This document shows, in pieces, positions 19,204-28,153 of a stretch of DNA of 64,000 bases. Origin of the DNA: Acinetobacter sp. ANC 4169 (GTDB lineage Bacteria; Pseudomonadota; Gammaproteobacteria; Pseudomonadales; Moraxellaceae); NCBI RefSeq assembly GCF_002135355.1, contig NZ_NEGE01000013.1, positions 62,001-126,000 on the forward strand, given 5' to 3'. A program made the translations under genes and the position numbers. The notes below the pieces were generated by a model. That model was not told the origin of the DNA and searched no databases. It saw only the letters and a list, made by a program, of their open reading frames with translations. Each line of letters starts with the position of its first letter. The stretch's first letter is position 1.

Positions 19204-20405
19204 TTCAGTTTTGTTCCAAAAATCAAACTAATATTGCTGCCGCCAAATGCGAATGAATTGCTCATCACATAATGAATCGGTTGTTGTAATGCTGCATCCA
19301 GCACATAGTTGGCTTCGTCCAGTTCCGGGTCAATACTACCCGAGTGATGCAGTGGTAACCAGGATTGATCGGCTAATACCTGCTGACAAATCACCGCTTC
19401 AATGGCACCCGCTGCACCCAGACAATGTCCGGTTTTATGTTTGCTGCTACTGATCGGCACCTCATAGGACTGAAATACTGTCTGAACCGCTTTAATTTCC
19501 ATGGCATCATTTTGCGGGGTCGCTGTGCCGTGCATATTCAGGTAACCAATATCGTTTGCGCTAATCCCAGCCATATCCAGCGCTTTTTGCATGGCTTCGG
19601 CAGCGCCTTTGCCTTCCGGATGCGGTGCGGAAATATGCCAGGCATCCATCGACTCGCCGGCTGACATCAGCATCACCGGTGCAGTTTCTTTGGACAATAA
19701 AAACAATCCCGCTGCTTCGCCAATATTAATCCCGTCACGCTGCGCACCACAGGGCTGACATAAATCATTAGACAGACTTTCCAGACTATGAAAACCATTC
19801 AATGTCAGTTTACATAGGGTATCGACACCCCCAACCAGTACAGCATCGGCCAGACCGGCATTAATCAGGCGCTGCCCTGCCGCCATGGCTTTGGCACTGG
19901 AAGAACAGGCGGTGGAAATGGTATATGCCGGACCTTCCCAGCCCAGATACGTTTGCAAGCCTTTAGCCAGGCTGCCCATTTCCTGTTTGTAGTGCTGAAC
20001 CTCTACATCTGCCTGATTAACGAAATGCTGTTTCAGCAACTTTTCATTATCGGCAATACCTGAAGTCGAAGTGCCCAGAATAATCGCCAGACGCTTACGA
20101 TCGAATTGCGCGGTATAGTCACGGATTTCGGTTTCAATTGAACTTAAAGCGGTTAAGGCAAAACGTAGATTACGCGAATCTACATCTTGCAAAAATGCTG
20201 GAATATTATCGATTAAGGACTGTTGATAAGCACCCACCCAAACCTGTTTTTCAGGAATAAATCCTGAACGAAGGCTCAAGGTATTTTGCGGTGTAGTCAG
20301 CGCCTGCCTGATCTGTTCAGTGCTATTGCCAAGTGCAGATAAGCCGACGCTACACTGAATACCCACCGCAGGATGTTGTGTCGTGATTTTATCGTCCATA
20401 CCCAT
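19200..20405 (-). CDS. apeO: Aryl polyene beta-ketoacyl-ACP synthase (ApeO-like)
   Basis: A second FabF-type ketosynthase, 401 residues, with Cys167 in STACSSSAKAM and histidines in MHGTATPQND and KHKTGHCLGAAGA, so it is catalytically intact. I recall that in the characterised pathway ApeO pairs with the chain-length-factor-like ApeC, which would be the protein at 32444-33082 at the far end of this cluster. The ATG at 20405 follows a GAGGG ribosome-binding site five bases after the lipoprotein gene. Confidence 0.85.
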   Translation of the reverse strand: MGMDDKITTQHPAVGIQCSVGLSALGNSTEQIRQALTTPQNTLSLRSGFIPEKQVWVGAYQQSLIDNIPAFLQDVDSRNLRFALTALSSIETEIRDYTAQFDRKRLAIILGTSTSGIADNEKLLKQHFVNQADVEVQHYKQEMGSLAKGLQTYLGWEGPAYTISTACSSSAKAMAAGQRLINAGLADAVLVGGVDTLCKLTLNGFHSLESLSNDLCQPCGAQRDGINIGEAAGLFLLSKETAPVMLMSAGESMDAWHISAPHPEGKGAAEAMQKALDMAGISANDIGYLNMHGTATPQNDAMEIKAVQTVFQSYEVPISSSKHKTGHCLGAAGAIEAVICQQVLADQSWLPLHHSGSIDPELDEANYVLDAALQQPIHYVMSNSFAFGGSNISLIFGTKLK

Positions 20406-20410
20406 CCCTC

Positions 20411-20989
20411 TTATTCAGTGCTTTCCAGATTTGTACTTTCCACATCTGAGTTTTCCAAGCCATCATTGATGCGACTGATGACCATTTGATACGGCACCTG
20501 TACATTATTCAGCTCAATGGCATCATCCTGCTGCTGAATATTCAGCACATGCTGCTGATTGATAAATACTTTCTGTGTCTGAGCTGAAGTTTCAATTCTG
20601 ACATTCTGCTGCTTTAGCTGAGCAAAATTCGGATAAGTTGCATAGAGAATATCGCGCACCACAAATTCAAACGGCAACAGTTTCATTTGCTCGATGCGCT
20701 GTTCGACATGCACTCTCTGACCATCAAAACTCAGCTTAAACAGTTGCTGTCCGGTCAGGGTCAAAGCCAGCATTTCCAGCTTTGAACCCTGCTGTTGCTG
20801 ATACAGCAAAAAGCTAAAACTCTGGTCTTTCCACTGAATTTCTAACTGATCCTGACGCTGGTAGTTTTGCGCAGCCCAGCTAGCCGTTGCCAAGCCCTGC
20901 GCTTTAGGCAACATGGATTGGCAGCCGCCACACAGTAGCACTGCACTGATTAACATCGCCGTCCATTTCAGTTTCATCTTAAGCACCAT
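20411..20989 (-). CDS. DUF3261 outer-membrane lipoprotein of the APE cluster
   Basis: 192 residues. The N-terminus has a hydrophobic signal ending LLCGGC, an imperfect lipobox with Cys23 as likely lipidation site when counting from ATG 20989. The mature part is mostly beta and glutamine-rich (DQLEIQWKDQSFSFLLYQQQ). DUF3261 proteins are regular members of APE clusters. Together with the LolA-like carrier and the MMPL protein it probably forms a Lol-like delivery route; the role of LolB-type acceptor is my inference. It overlaps the FAD gene by 11 bases. Confidence 0.7.
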   Translation of the reverse strand: MVLKMKLKWTAMLISAVLLCGGCQSMLPKAQGLATASWAAQNYQRQDQLEIQWKDQSFSFLLYQQQQGSKLEMLALTLTGQQLFKLSFDGQRVHVEQRIEQMKLLPFEFVVRDILYATYPNFAQLKQQNVRIETSAQTQKVFINQQHVLNIQQQDDAIELNNVQVPYQMVISRINDGLENSDVESTNLESTE

Positions 20990-22277
20990 TCAGTTCTGTT
21001 TGCTGTAGCTGTGGATCACGGCAATATTCTGCCAAAGTATTTAAACGCTTTTTGGCATTTTTATGAATCGGATTGGTGGTATCCCAAGCATATCCTGCCA
21101 GTAGCGATGACACCATACGGCGGATTTTATCCTCCTGATTTTTCGAGAACACCACATCCTGAAATTCACCGCTATACCACGACTCCACATAGGCACGGAA
21201 CACCTGAATGCCTTGACGCAGCGGTTTTTCATATTGCTCCATCCAGTTCACCGGCTGGCCTTGCAGCACCTGATCGACCAGAGGAATCGCCAGACTGGAA
21301 GATTTCAGGGCAATGGTCACGCCTGAAGAGAATACCGGATCGAGGAATTCACCAGCATTGCCGAGCAAGGCATAGTTACGTTCTGCCAGATGTTTGACAT
21401 TGGCTGAATAGCCGACCAAGGTACGCACCGGCGTGTCAAATTTGGCATTGCGCAGTACATGTGACAGGCTTTCTTCATCCGCCAGAATACGTTTAAACAG
21501 GGCTTCTAAATCATAATCGGCACTGCCATCAAAGCCATAGTGCTCAAAGAAATCCTGTTCTGCCACCACACCGAAAGATGAACGGCCATCGGCAAATGGA
21601 ATCAGCCAGTACCAGGCACGCGGATCTTTAGCATGTACCGTAATCAGGATTTTTTCACGGTCAAATTCCGGATCATCCAGAATACCATCTTCAATATGGG
21701 TAAACACGGCACGACGTACCGGAAAATCGGATGGACTTTCCAGATTCAAAAACTTCGGCAGAATTCGGCCAAAACCACTGGCATCCAGTAAAAATTTAGC
21801 CTGAATCTGATACACATTTTGCTGTTCATCTTTTACGGTTAACACCGGATGTTCTGGAACAACATCCACATCAATCACTTCATGGCCGAAACGGATATCT
21901 GCACCGTATTTTTCTGCCTGCTGTGCCAGTACATGGTCAAAATTGGCACGGCGTACTTGCCAGGTGGTGCCTGGACCGTCGGTAAATTTCTCGCGGAAAT
22001 CATAAAAACTGCGCTGCGTACCCTTTAAGAAAGCCGCGCCATTTTTAAACTGGAAGGCAAACTGTTCGACATGCTCACGCACTGTATCCAGCAAGCCAGC
22101 TTCTTCCAGAAATACCATCGATTGCGGCAGCAATGATTCGCCAATGGAAAAGCGTGGAAAATGTTGTTTTTCGATGATCGTGACCTGATAGCCCTTTTGG
22201 CGCAGTAATGCTGCTGCCGAACTCCCCGATGGGCCTGCTCCGATAATTAATACATCTGTATGTTGCATAGTGCTCAT
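20979..22277 (-). CDS. FAD-dependent oxidoreductase (halogenase/hydroxylase-like) of the APE cluster
   Basis: 432 residues from the ATG at 22277. The Rossmann motif GAGPSGSSAAALL is at residues 13-25, followed by IGESLLPQSMVFLEEAGL and a GNAGEFLDPVFSSGV segment near residue 320 typical of geranylgeranyl-reductase/tryptophan-halogenase-type flavoproteins. Relatives occur in many APE clusters and could hydroxylate or halogenate the aryl head. The WxWxIP motif of true halogenases appears only as WYWLIPFADG, so halogenation is not assured. The frame is open 111 bases further into the MMPL gene; the chosen start lies 19 bases after it and gives the usual N-terminus. Confidence 0.75.
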   Translation of the reverse strand: MSTMQHTDVLIIGAGPSGSSAAALLRQKGYQVTIIEKQHFPRFSIGESLLPQSMVFLEEAGLLDTVREHVEQFAFQFKNGAAFLKGTQRSFYDFREKFTDGPGTTWQVRRANFDHVLAQQAEKYGADIRFGHEVIDVDVVPEHPVLTVKDEQQNVYQIQAKFLLDASGFGRILPKFLNLESPSDFPVRRAVFTHIEDGILDDPEFDREKILITVHAKDPRAWYWLIPFADGRSSFGVVAEQDFFEHYGFDGSADYDLEALFKRILADEESLSHVLRNAKFDTPVRTLVGYSANVKHLAERNYALLGNAGEFLDPVFSSGVTIALKSSSLAIPLVDQVLQGQPVNWMEQYEKPLRQGIQVFRAYVESWYSGEFQDVVFSKNQEDKIRRMVSSLLAGYAWDTTNPIHKNAKKRLNTLAEYCRDPQLQQTELNGA

Positions 22278-22296
22278 TGCACGGTACCTTATTTTC

Positions 22297-24621
22297 TCAG
22301 CTCTTTGGCTGATATTGTTGAAGCACAACATGTTTGGCATCCGATGATGTAAACAATGTTGCATAGATAAATGAAAAAATAACCCCAAGTAACACGGTCA
22401 GACCAAAGCAGTGAATGGCATAGGTCTGGCTAAAGGATAATAACCCGAAACCGAGCAAGGTCGACATCATACATAGGAATAGGGCCATGCCCACCACTTG
22501 GGGATGATCATGTCCGTGACGGTAGAAAATGGCATAGTCCACCCCAATCCCGATAATCAGGAAAGTGCCCATGATGCTGAACAGATTGATTTCCACACCC
22601 AGCCAGGCCTGAATGGCAAAGGTGGTCATTAAGGCCAGACTCACCGGTAGCACCAAAGGCAAAACTGACTTGATGCCATAAATGATGCCCAGACCTATCA
22701 TCAGGCAGATCAAGGCTGAAACCAGTAACCACTGCGCCTGAATACGGTGCTGCTGGAACAAGTCAGACAGCTGGTTCACCGGACGCAATAATTGGGCCTG
22801 CGGACTATTTAGCTGCTGCAAGGCAGTTACATCATGCACATTTTGCAACAGCACCAGACGCTCGGTTGGACTCATTTGTAAAAAGGCCAAAGGATGCTGG
22901 CTCATTTCAGCAGAACTGAGTAAAGGCTGCTGGGCCAGTTGTTTTTGCCAAGCCAATACCTCTGCCGGATTCAGTTGCAAGGCTGCGGCATAGTCCTGTA
23001 AGGCACTGGCTGGAATGGCCTGCAACAACTCAATATTGTGTTGCTGTATAGCTTTTGATGGTAGCCATTGGCCTAAAGCCTGGAAGCCTGGAAGCTTGTT
23101 TTGCGCCTGTAAGACTTGCAATTTTTGTAGCAAATGCTGTTCGTTTTGTTCCAGTTCCTGAGCCGTGTTGCCATGCACCACAAAGTATTCACTGCTCTGC
23201 TGCTGCATAAAGCGTTCACGTACATACTGGTCTTCCTGCTGCAGCTTCTTATCCATACTTTGCAAGTTACGGATATCATCATTGCTTTGCAGCAACATCA
23301 AACTGCTGCCTGTGACCACAGCAATGACGAAGATAATGCCATAACGCAGGCCTTTTCGAGCCTGTAGCCAGGAGCGTGCCTTGCCAATAAAACTTAAACG
23401 GCGAATGGCCGGTTCAGCATTTAAAGGTGGCAATCTTGGCAACAATAAAACGCTGGTGATCCATGCAGCAGCCAGCCCGACCATCGAAAATACCGCAATC
23501 TGTCTAAAGCCTGGAAAGGGGGTAAAACTTAGGAAAATATAAGCGACCAAGGTGGTCATCAGACCCATAAACAGGCTTGGCAACAGCGGTTTAAGTACTG
23601 CAAAGCCGTTGATATGCCGATGCTGCGATTGCATGGCCATAAAGTAAAACGAGAAATCGACACAAACCCCGACCAGACTGGCACCAAACACCAAGGTCAT
23701 CAGGTGAATTTCACCAAATACCCAATGCGTGATGGCGAATGCCACCAGACATCCGGTTCCCACGGCAATCATTTCAGTCAGCATCGGGCGAACCGAGCGG
23801 AAGCCAAACAGCACTAACAGGAAAATCCCGATGGTCGAACCTACCCCAATAGTAGAAATTTCCTTTTCAGCCGAAGTGGTACCGAATTGGGCAAATAGCA
23901 AAGTACCAGTCCAATGCGGTTGCACCTGCATCTGTTTTAGCTTTGAATTTAACTCTTCAATCCAGATGGCAGTTTTTTGCTGATAATCAATATTGTACGG
24001 ACTGTTTTTTAGCTCTAAAACCAACAAACGTGAAATCCCTTGATCATCTCGAATGGTGGCAAAGCCATCTTCCAACGCAATATCAGCATTGATCTGTAAA
24101 CTGGATAAGCCCATGGCATAACGCGGGAACAACAGCAGCGGATCTTGTTGTAATAGCTCTGCCGTCACAGGCATTCCCGGACTCATGATTTGCAATAAAC
24201 CTTGATCTGTCAGGGAGGCATAATCCTGTTGTTGCAGCAGCTTTTGATCATCAACAGTGAGCAAGCCAGCGCGATGCTGATAGAGCACCTGTGCAAACTT
24301 GTCACTGTCTAGCTGTGCATTTAAGGGCTGCCATAAATCGCTTTCTGCCACGCTTTGCTTAAAGGCGTTGGTGGCTTGGGCCAAGGCTGCATCATCTTTG
24401 GCATTCAGCACCACAAAGACTTTGTCATTCAATTGCTGACTGACATACTGCTGCGCCCGTTCCAGTCTTGGGTCTTGATTCGCTTCCGGCAATAAGGCAA
24501 AGATATTGGTCTGAAGATGAATCTCTTTTTTCAGCCACGCGCTACCCAGCGTGATCGCAAGCACGCTGAGTACAATCAGCCACAGTGCAGTAAATTTATT
24601 TTGCCAGTTGGAAAAGTGCAT
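22297..24621 (-). CDS. MMPL/RND-type transporter of the APE cluster
   Basis: 774 residues organised as two repeats, each with one helix, a large periplasmic loop and a block of five helices (about residues 10-28 then 255-400; 425-440 then 630-765). GVGSTIGIFLLVLFGFRS and GIGVDYAIFYRHGHD carry the transmembrane motifs of the family; the Asp in the latter helix fits proton coupling. It is likely to extract the finished aryl polyene lipid from the inner membrane. It starts inside the end of the LolA-like gene (26-base overlap), so the two are tightly linked. Confidence 0.82.
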   Translation of the reverse strand: MHFSNWQNKFTALWLIVLSVLAITLGSAWLKKEIHLQTNIFALLPEANQDPRLERAQQYVSQQLNDKVFVVLNAKDDAALAQATNAFKQSVAESDLWQPLNAQLDSDKFAQVLYQHRAGLLTVDDQKLLQQQDYASLTDQGLLQIMSPGMPVTAELLQQDPLLLFPRYAMGLSSLQINADIALEDGFATIRDDQGISRLLVLELKNSPYNIDYQQKTAIWIEELNSKLKQMQVQPHWTGTLLFAQFGTTSAEKEISTIGVGSTIGIFLLVLFGFRSVRPMLTEMIAVGTGCLVAFAITHWVFGEIHLMTLVFGASLVGVCVDFSFYFMAMQSQHRHINGFAVLKPLLPSLFMGLMTTLVAYIFLSFTPFPGFRQIAVFSMVGLAAAWITSVLLLPRLPPLNAEPAIRRLSFIGKARSWLQARKGLRYGIIFVIAVVTGSSLMLLQSNDDIRNLQSMDKKLQQEDQYVRERFMQQQSSEYFVVHGNTAQELEQNEQHLLQKLQVLQAQNKLPGFQALGQWLPSKAIQQHNIELLQAIPASALQDYAAALQLNPAEVLAWQKQLAQQPLLSSAEMSQHPLAFLQMSPTERLVLLQNVHDVTALQQLNSPQAQLLRPVNQLSDLFQQHRIQAQWLLVSALICLMIGLGIIYGIKSVLPLVLPVSLALMTTFAIQAWLGVEINLFSIMGTFLIIGIGVDYAIFYRHGHDHPQVVGMALFLCMMSTLLGFGLLSFSQTYAIHCFGLTVLLGVIFSFIYATLFTSSDAKHVVLQQYQPKS

Positions 24622-25243
24622 TTTCCTCAGCCGTTAAAGTTTGGGGTTGAGTGGTTTGCTGGCTAAAGCGAATGGTGGTGCTGTTATTGGCTTTCTCACG
24701 AATCACAATACGGTCAACATAACGCTGCCCTTGTGCATCAACACGGACAAACAGTTTTTTAAACAGACTGCTTTTCGGGGTTAAAGTCACATTCCACTGC
24801 GCAGGACTATAACTTGCCGAAACAACATTAAAGTTTTTGGCGATTGCAGCCTCATTACCCGACATCAGCTGCAAGAACATGGTCGCTACCGAACCATAAG
24901 GCGATTTATCAATTTCAATCTGGCTATAGGTGCGCTGGGTTTTCTGTACCAGTTTACGTGGGGTCACAATCAGGTCGGCTTTGACCGGATTTTGAATTTT
25001 CCAGATCACGCCCTGCGACTTGGAAAACAAAACCGTGCCTTTGGATACAAAAGTTTTATTCATGCTCGCCAATTTTTTTTGCTGTTCAAAATTGGCCCGC
25101 ACGGTTGGAGTTTCGGCGAGCTGGCTAAAAATTTGTCTGAGCTGCGGATTTTGTGCATGTACAGCTTGCGACAGCAACATGGTCAGAGACAGCATTGCAG
25201 CCAAAACCAGCCATACTGCACGTTGTAGATTAATCGATGTCAT
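24596..25243 (-). CDS. LolA-like periplasmic lipid carrier of the APE cluster
   Basis: 215 residues with a signal peptide (cleavage after VHA, about residue 30). The mature part aligns by eye with LolA: TVRANFEQQKKLASMNK and the VIWKIQNPVKADLIVTPRKL strand pattern. LolA ferries lipoproteins across the periplasm. This divergent copy sits between MMPL and thioesterase genes and is probably dedicated to the APE lipid rather than general lipoproteins. ATG 25243. Confidence 0.78.
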   Translation of the reverse strand: MTSINLQRAVWLVLAAMLSLTMLLSQAVHAQNPQLRQIFSQLAETPTVRANFEQQKKLASMNKTFVSKGTVLFSKSQGVIWKIQNPVKADLIVTPRKLVQKTQRTYSQIEIDKSPYGSVATMFLQLMSGNEAAIAKNFNVVSASYSPAQWNVTLTPKSSLFKKLFVRVDAQGQRYVDRIVIREKANNSTTIRFSQQTTQPQTLTAEENALFQLAK

Positions 25244-25248
25244 CTGCT

Positions 25249-25668
25249 TTACTCCGGTTTAAACTCAGACCAAGCGTGTAAACGCTGCAATAAAATTTGT
25301 GGTGACTGGAAACACATTTCACGGCTTTCAATATGTACCGCCACTTGCGTGGTATAACCTTTGGTCAGCCTTTTACCGCTTTGGGCATCAAAAATTTGAT
25401 ACTCAATTTTCAGGCGGTTTTCCCATTCTTTTAAAATGGCACGCACGCGAATTTTCTGTTCAAACAGGATGCCATGCGCATAACGCACGTGGCTTTCAAT
25501 CACAGGCCATGCATAGCCGGAATCACGCATCTGCTTATAGTTATAATCAAACTGATCCAGCAATTTGCAGCGTGCAATTTCAAAATACTTCAAATAATGC
25601 CCATGCCAGACCACGTCCATGGTATCCACATCATGAAATGGCACTTCAATCATCACATCGGCATGCAT
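25249..25668 (-). CDS. 4-hydroxybenzoyl-CoA-thioesterase-type hotdog thioesterase
   Basis: A YbgC-like hotdog enzyme with the signature VPFHDVDTMDVVWHGHYLKY, whose aspartate (DTMD) is the usual catalytic residue. In an APE cluster it may release or proof-read acyl chains. The open frame begins with GTG at 25704 inside the ammonia-lyase gene and has no ribosome-binding site there. The ATG at 25668 has GGGA upstream and starts 19 bases after the lyase stop, so I chose it (139 residues). The start remains less certain than the function. Confidence 0.75.
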   Translation of the reverse strand: MHADVMIEVPFHDVDTMDVVWHGHYLKYFEIARCKLLDQFDYNYKQMRDSGYAWPVIESHVRYAHGILFEQKIRVRAILKEWENRLKIEYQIFDAQSGKRLTKGYTTQVAVHIESREMCFQSPQILLQRLHAWSEFKPE

Positions 25669-25687
25669 AGTCTGTTTCCCATCACGT

Positions 25688-27220
25688 TTAGCAAACGAGT
25701 TCACTACTTAACAATTCTAAATTTTCCAGACGATCCACCAGCTGTTGCAACTCCTGTTGCAATGGTCGATCTTCTACCACATAGTCAAATGTCTGCAAGA
25801 CCCACGCTTTAAAGGCAGTCAAGACTTCAGCTAACTTGCCATCTAAACCTTTTAAGTTCACCGCTTGCACACTGGCACAGCACAGTGCCGCGATCACCTG
25901 TTCAGTCAGGACAATCACCCGACTGGCATCACGTGCCGCAATAGTGCCCATACTGACCTTGTCCTGGTTATGACATTCGGTCGAGCGCGAGAAAATCGAA
26001 GCAGAAAGCGTCTGTTTTAGGGCCTCTGCCGTCCATGCTGACACGCCAATCTGTACCGCTTTAAAGCCATGATTCAGCGGCAAACGCTCATCGGTTGCCC
26101 CGGTCAAATTCCGTGGCAAACCATTATTCATTTTATAGTCCACCAGTTGCGCAAATTGACGATCCATTAAATCGGCAATATTGGCAATCATGATTTTCAG
26201 GCTATCCATGGCCTGGGCAATATGACCGCCATAGAAATGACCGCCATGCAACACACGCAAATTCACCGGATCAATCAGCGGATTGTCATTGCTCGAGTTC
26301 AGTTCATTTTCAATAAACTGGCGTAACCAGGGTTTAGAGTCTTCAAACACACCAATAATATGCGGCGCACAGCGTAGCGAATAACGGTCTTGCAAACGTG
26401 AACTTTGATGTTCGGTTTGCACTTCGCTGTTCAGCCAGTCACGCAGTTGTGCGGCAATATTTTGCTGGCCCGGATGCGGCTTTTGCGCAAACAGCACTTC
26501 ATCAAAATGACTCGGATTGCCTTCTAGGGCCAATACATTCAGCGCAGTAATACAGGTGCTGGCCAAACTGATTTGCTCAGCTTTTTTATAGTTCAGGCAG
26601 GCAATGGCAGTCATCACCGCGGTGCCGTTCATCAGTGCCAGACCTTCTTTAGGACGCATCACCAAGGGCTGCATGCCTTTTTCTGCATATACCTGACTGA
26701 TCGGAACAATCTGTCCCTGATGGTAAACATCACGTTCACCAACCAAAGCTCCGGCGATATAGGACAATGGGGTTAAATCGCCACTGGCGCCAACCGAACC
26801 TTCAGAGGGAATCACCGGAATCACATTTTCATTCAGCATCCACACCAGACGTTCCAGCAGTGCATGTGAAACACCGGAATAACCGCGTGCCAGCGAACAT
26901 AGGCGTGTTACAACCACTGCACGGGCAGTGATTAAATCCAGATTTTGACCCAAACCGCAGCCATGAAAGCGTGATAAATGCAAAGGCAGTTCATTGACCT
27001 GATGCGCGGGAATTTCGACCAGACAGGAATCCCCATAACCGGTGGTGACGCCATAAATCACGCCTTCGTCTTGCAGCAACTGATCCAGAAAATCGGCGCC
27101 GCGCTGAATCAATTCGCTCCATTCAGCACCGGCAGGCAAAGCCACTGATTTTTCCTGACGCGCTACAGCGACAACATCTTCAATTGAAAGTGGATTTTCC
27201 CCAACAACTAACACTTGCAT
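25688..27220 (-). CDS. Aromatic amino acid ammonia-lyase (HAL/PAL/TAL family) of the APE cluster
   Basis: 510 residues with the MIO-forming Ala145-Ser146-Gly147 in SVGASGDLTPLSY, the catalytic-loop Tyr in YGVTTGYG, and QDKVSMGTIAARD in the C-terminal half. The substrate-selectivity pair, which is Ser-His in histidine ammonia-lyases, reads Phe85-His86 (LSRFHGCGLG). No other hut gene is present. I therefore infer a tyrosine or phenylalanine ammonia-lyase that supplies coumarate or cinnamate as aryl starter. TAATG overlap with the preceding acyltransferase gene fixes the ATG at 27220. Confidence 0.85.
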   Translation of the reverse strand: MQVLVVGENPLSIEDVVAVARQEKSVALPAGAEWSELIQRGADFLDQLLQDEGVIYGVTTGYGDSCLVEIPAHQVNELPLHLSRFHGCGLGQNLDLITARAVVVTRLCSLARGYSGVSHALLERLVWMLNENVIPVIPSEGSVGASGDLTPLSYIAGALVGERDVYHQGQIVPISQVYAEKGMQPLVMRPKEGLALMNGTAVMTAIACLNYKKAEQISLASTCITALNVLALEGNPSHFDEVLFAQKPHPGQQNIAAQLRDWLNSEVQTEHQSSRLQDRYSLRCAPHIIGVFEDSKPWLRQFIENELNSSNDNPLIDPVNLRVLHGGHFYGGHIAQAMDSLKIMIANIADLMDRQFAQLVDYKMNNGLPRNLTGATDERLPLNHGFKAVQIGVSAWTAEALKQTLSASIFSRSTECHNQDKVSMGTIAARDASRVIVLTEQVIAALCCASVQAVNLKGLDGKLAEVLTAFKAWVLQTFDYVVEDRPLQQELQQLVDRLENLELLSSELVC

Positions 27221-28149
27221 TATTGTTTGTTCCAGAAATTATAAAAATTAAACCATTGATAGGGCGCACGAATACAGTGCTGCTCAAGTAATGTCACATA
27301 TTGACGGGTCGTATTTTGCATGGCCTGAATACGGCTTTTACGCGGAAAATTCAATTGCTCGGCTATCGAATGAATATGCACTTCAAATTGATTTTCAACT
27401 CGATAACAAAACACTGCCAACACCGGAACTTTAAGCAGACTGGCGAGAATCCACGCGCCTTGTGGCCAGTTGGCCTGTTCGCCTAAAAACGAAATCGGTT
27501 GTACCCGATCCGACTGCACCGGCACACGATCTGCTGCAACTATGACCCATTCCCCTCGATCGAGCTTTTCTTGCAATACCAAGGCCGTTTCAATACCCAG
27601 TTCATCTACTGAAACCAGATTGACATCGGCATGATCATTGAGCTTTTTGAGGAATTGGTTAAATTTGGTGGCATGTTTTTGATAGACCAAGACATTAATT
27701 TTCTGGGGATGTTCCGACTTGATGGCACGCAGCAATTCAATATTGCCAAAATGCGATACCACAATCACCGCGCCTTTTTGATAATGTGCCCGGAAATGTT
27801 CGTGTCCATGCAAAACCAGTTGCTGCTCCGGGATTTTACCCAGCCAGCCCTCAATTTTATCCAGAATACATTCACCAAACTGCATGAAATGCTGATAGCT
27901 ATGTGCCAGACTCGGGGTATGCGGAAATGGAGAATTTTTGCCGGCAAAATGATGTAATCGGGTTAAATATTGCAGCGAAGCCTGACGCGCGACGGTCGAA
28001 AACAACCAGTACCATAGAATCACAAAATACATCAGTGCCCGGCATAACCATCGGCCACCCAGACGATAGAATGCCAGTACCAGACTCAGTGAGGTCATGC
28101 CGCCACGTTCCTGAATGTCACTCCATTTGCTTGAATTTAGCTCGGCCAC
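27220..28149 (-). CDS. LpxL/HtrB-type lipid acyltransferase of the APE cluster
   Basis: 309 residues with an N-terminal membrane anchor (about 28-50) and the catalytic HX4E motif His133-Glu138 (SHFGNIE). The tryptophan and ERG of SSKWSDIQERGG near the start are typical of the family, which supports the GTG start at 28149 over the ATG 17 codons later. It should acylate the carrier lipid or sugar at the inner membrane. As I recall, in E. coli this domain is joined to a glycosyltransferase in one protein (ApeJ); here the two are separate genes, four bases apart. Confidence 0.78.
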   Translation of the reverse strand: MAELNSSKWSDIQERGGMTSLSLVLAFYRLGGRWLCRALMYFVILWYWLFSTVARQASLQYLTRLHHFAGKNSPFPHTPSLAHSYQHFMQFGECILDKIEGWLGKIPEQQLVLHGHEHFRAHYQKGAVIVVSHFGNIELLRAIKSEHPQKINVLVYQKHATKFNQFLKKLNDHADVNLVSVDELGIETALVLQEKLDRGEWVIVAADRVPVQSDRVQPISFLGEQANWPQGAWILASLLKVPVLAVFCYRVENQFEVHIHSIAEQLNFPRKSRIQAMQNTTRQYVTLLEQHCIRAPYQWFNFYNFWNKQ

Positions 28150-28153
28150 AGAA

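Noticed and set aside
22278..22388. 37-codon extension of the FAD enzyme into the MMPL gene
   Set aside because: Residues do not fit the family; the Rossmann motif sits 13 residues after the ATG at 22277 as usual.
25669..25704. Longer GTG start for the thioesterase
   Set aside because: Overlaps the ammonia-lyase gene and lacks a ribosome-binding site; ATG 25668 is better placed.
25688..27220. Histidine utilisation gene hutH
   Set aside because: Selectivity pair is Phe-His rather than Ser-His, and the gene is embedded in a pigment cluster without other hut genes.
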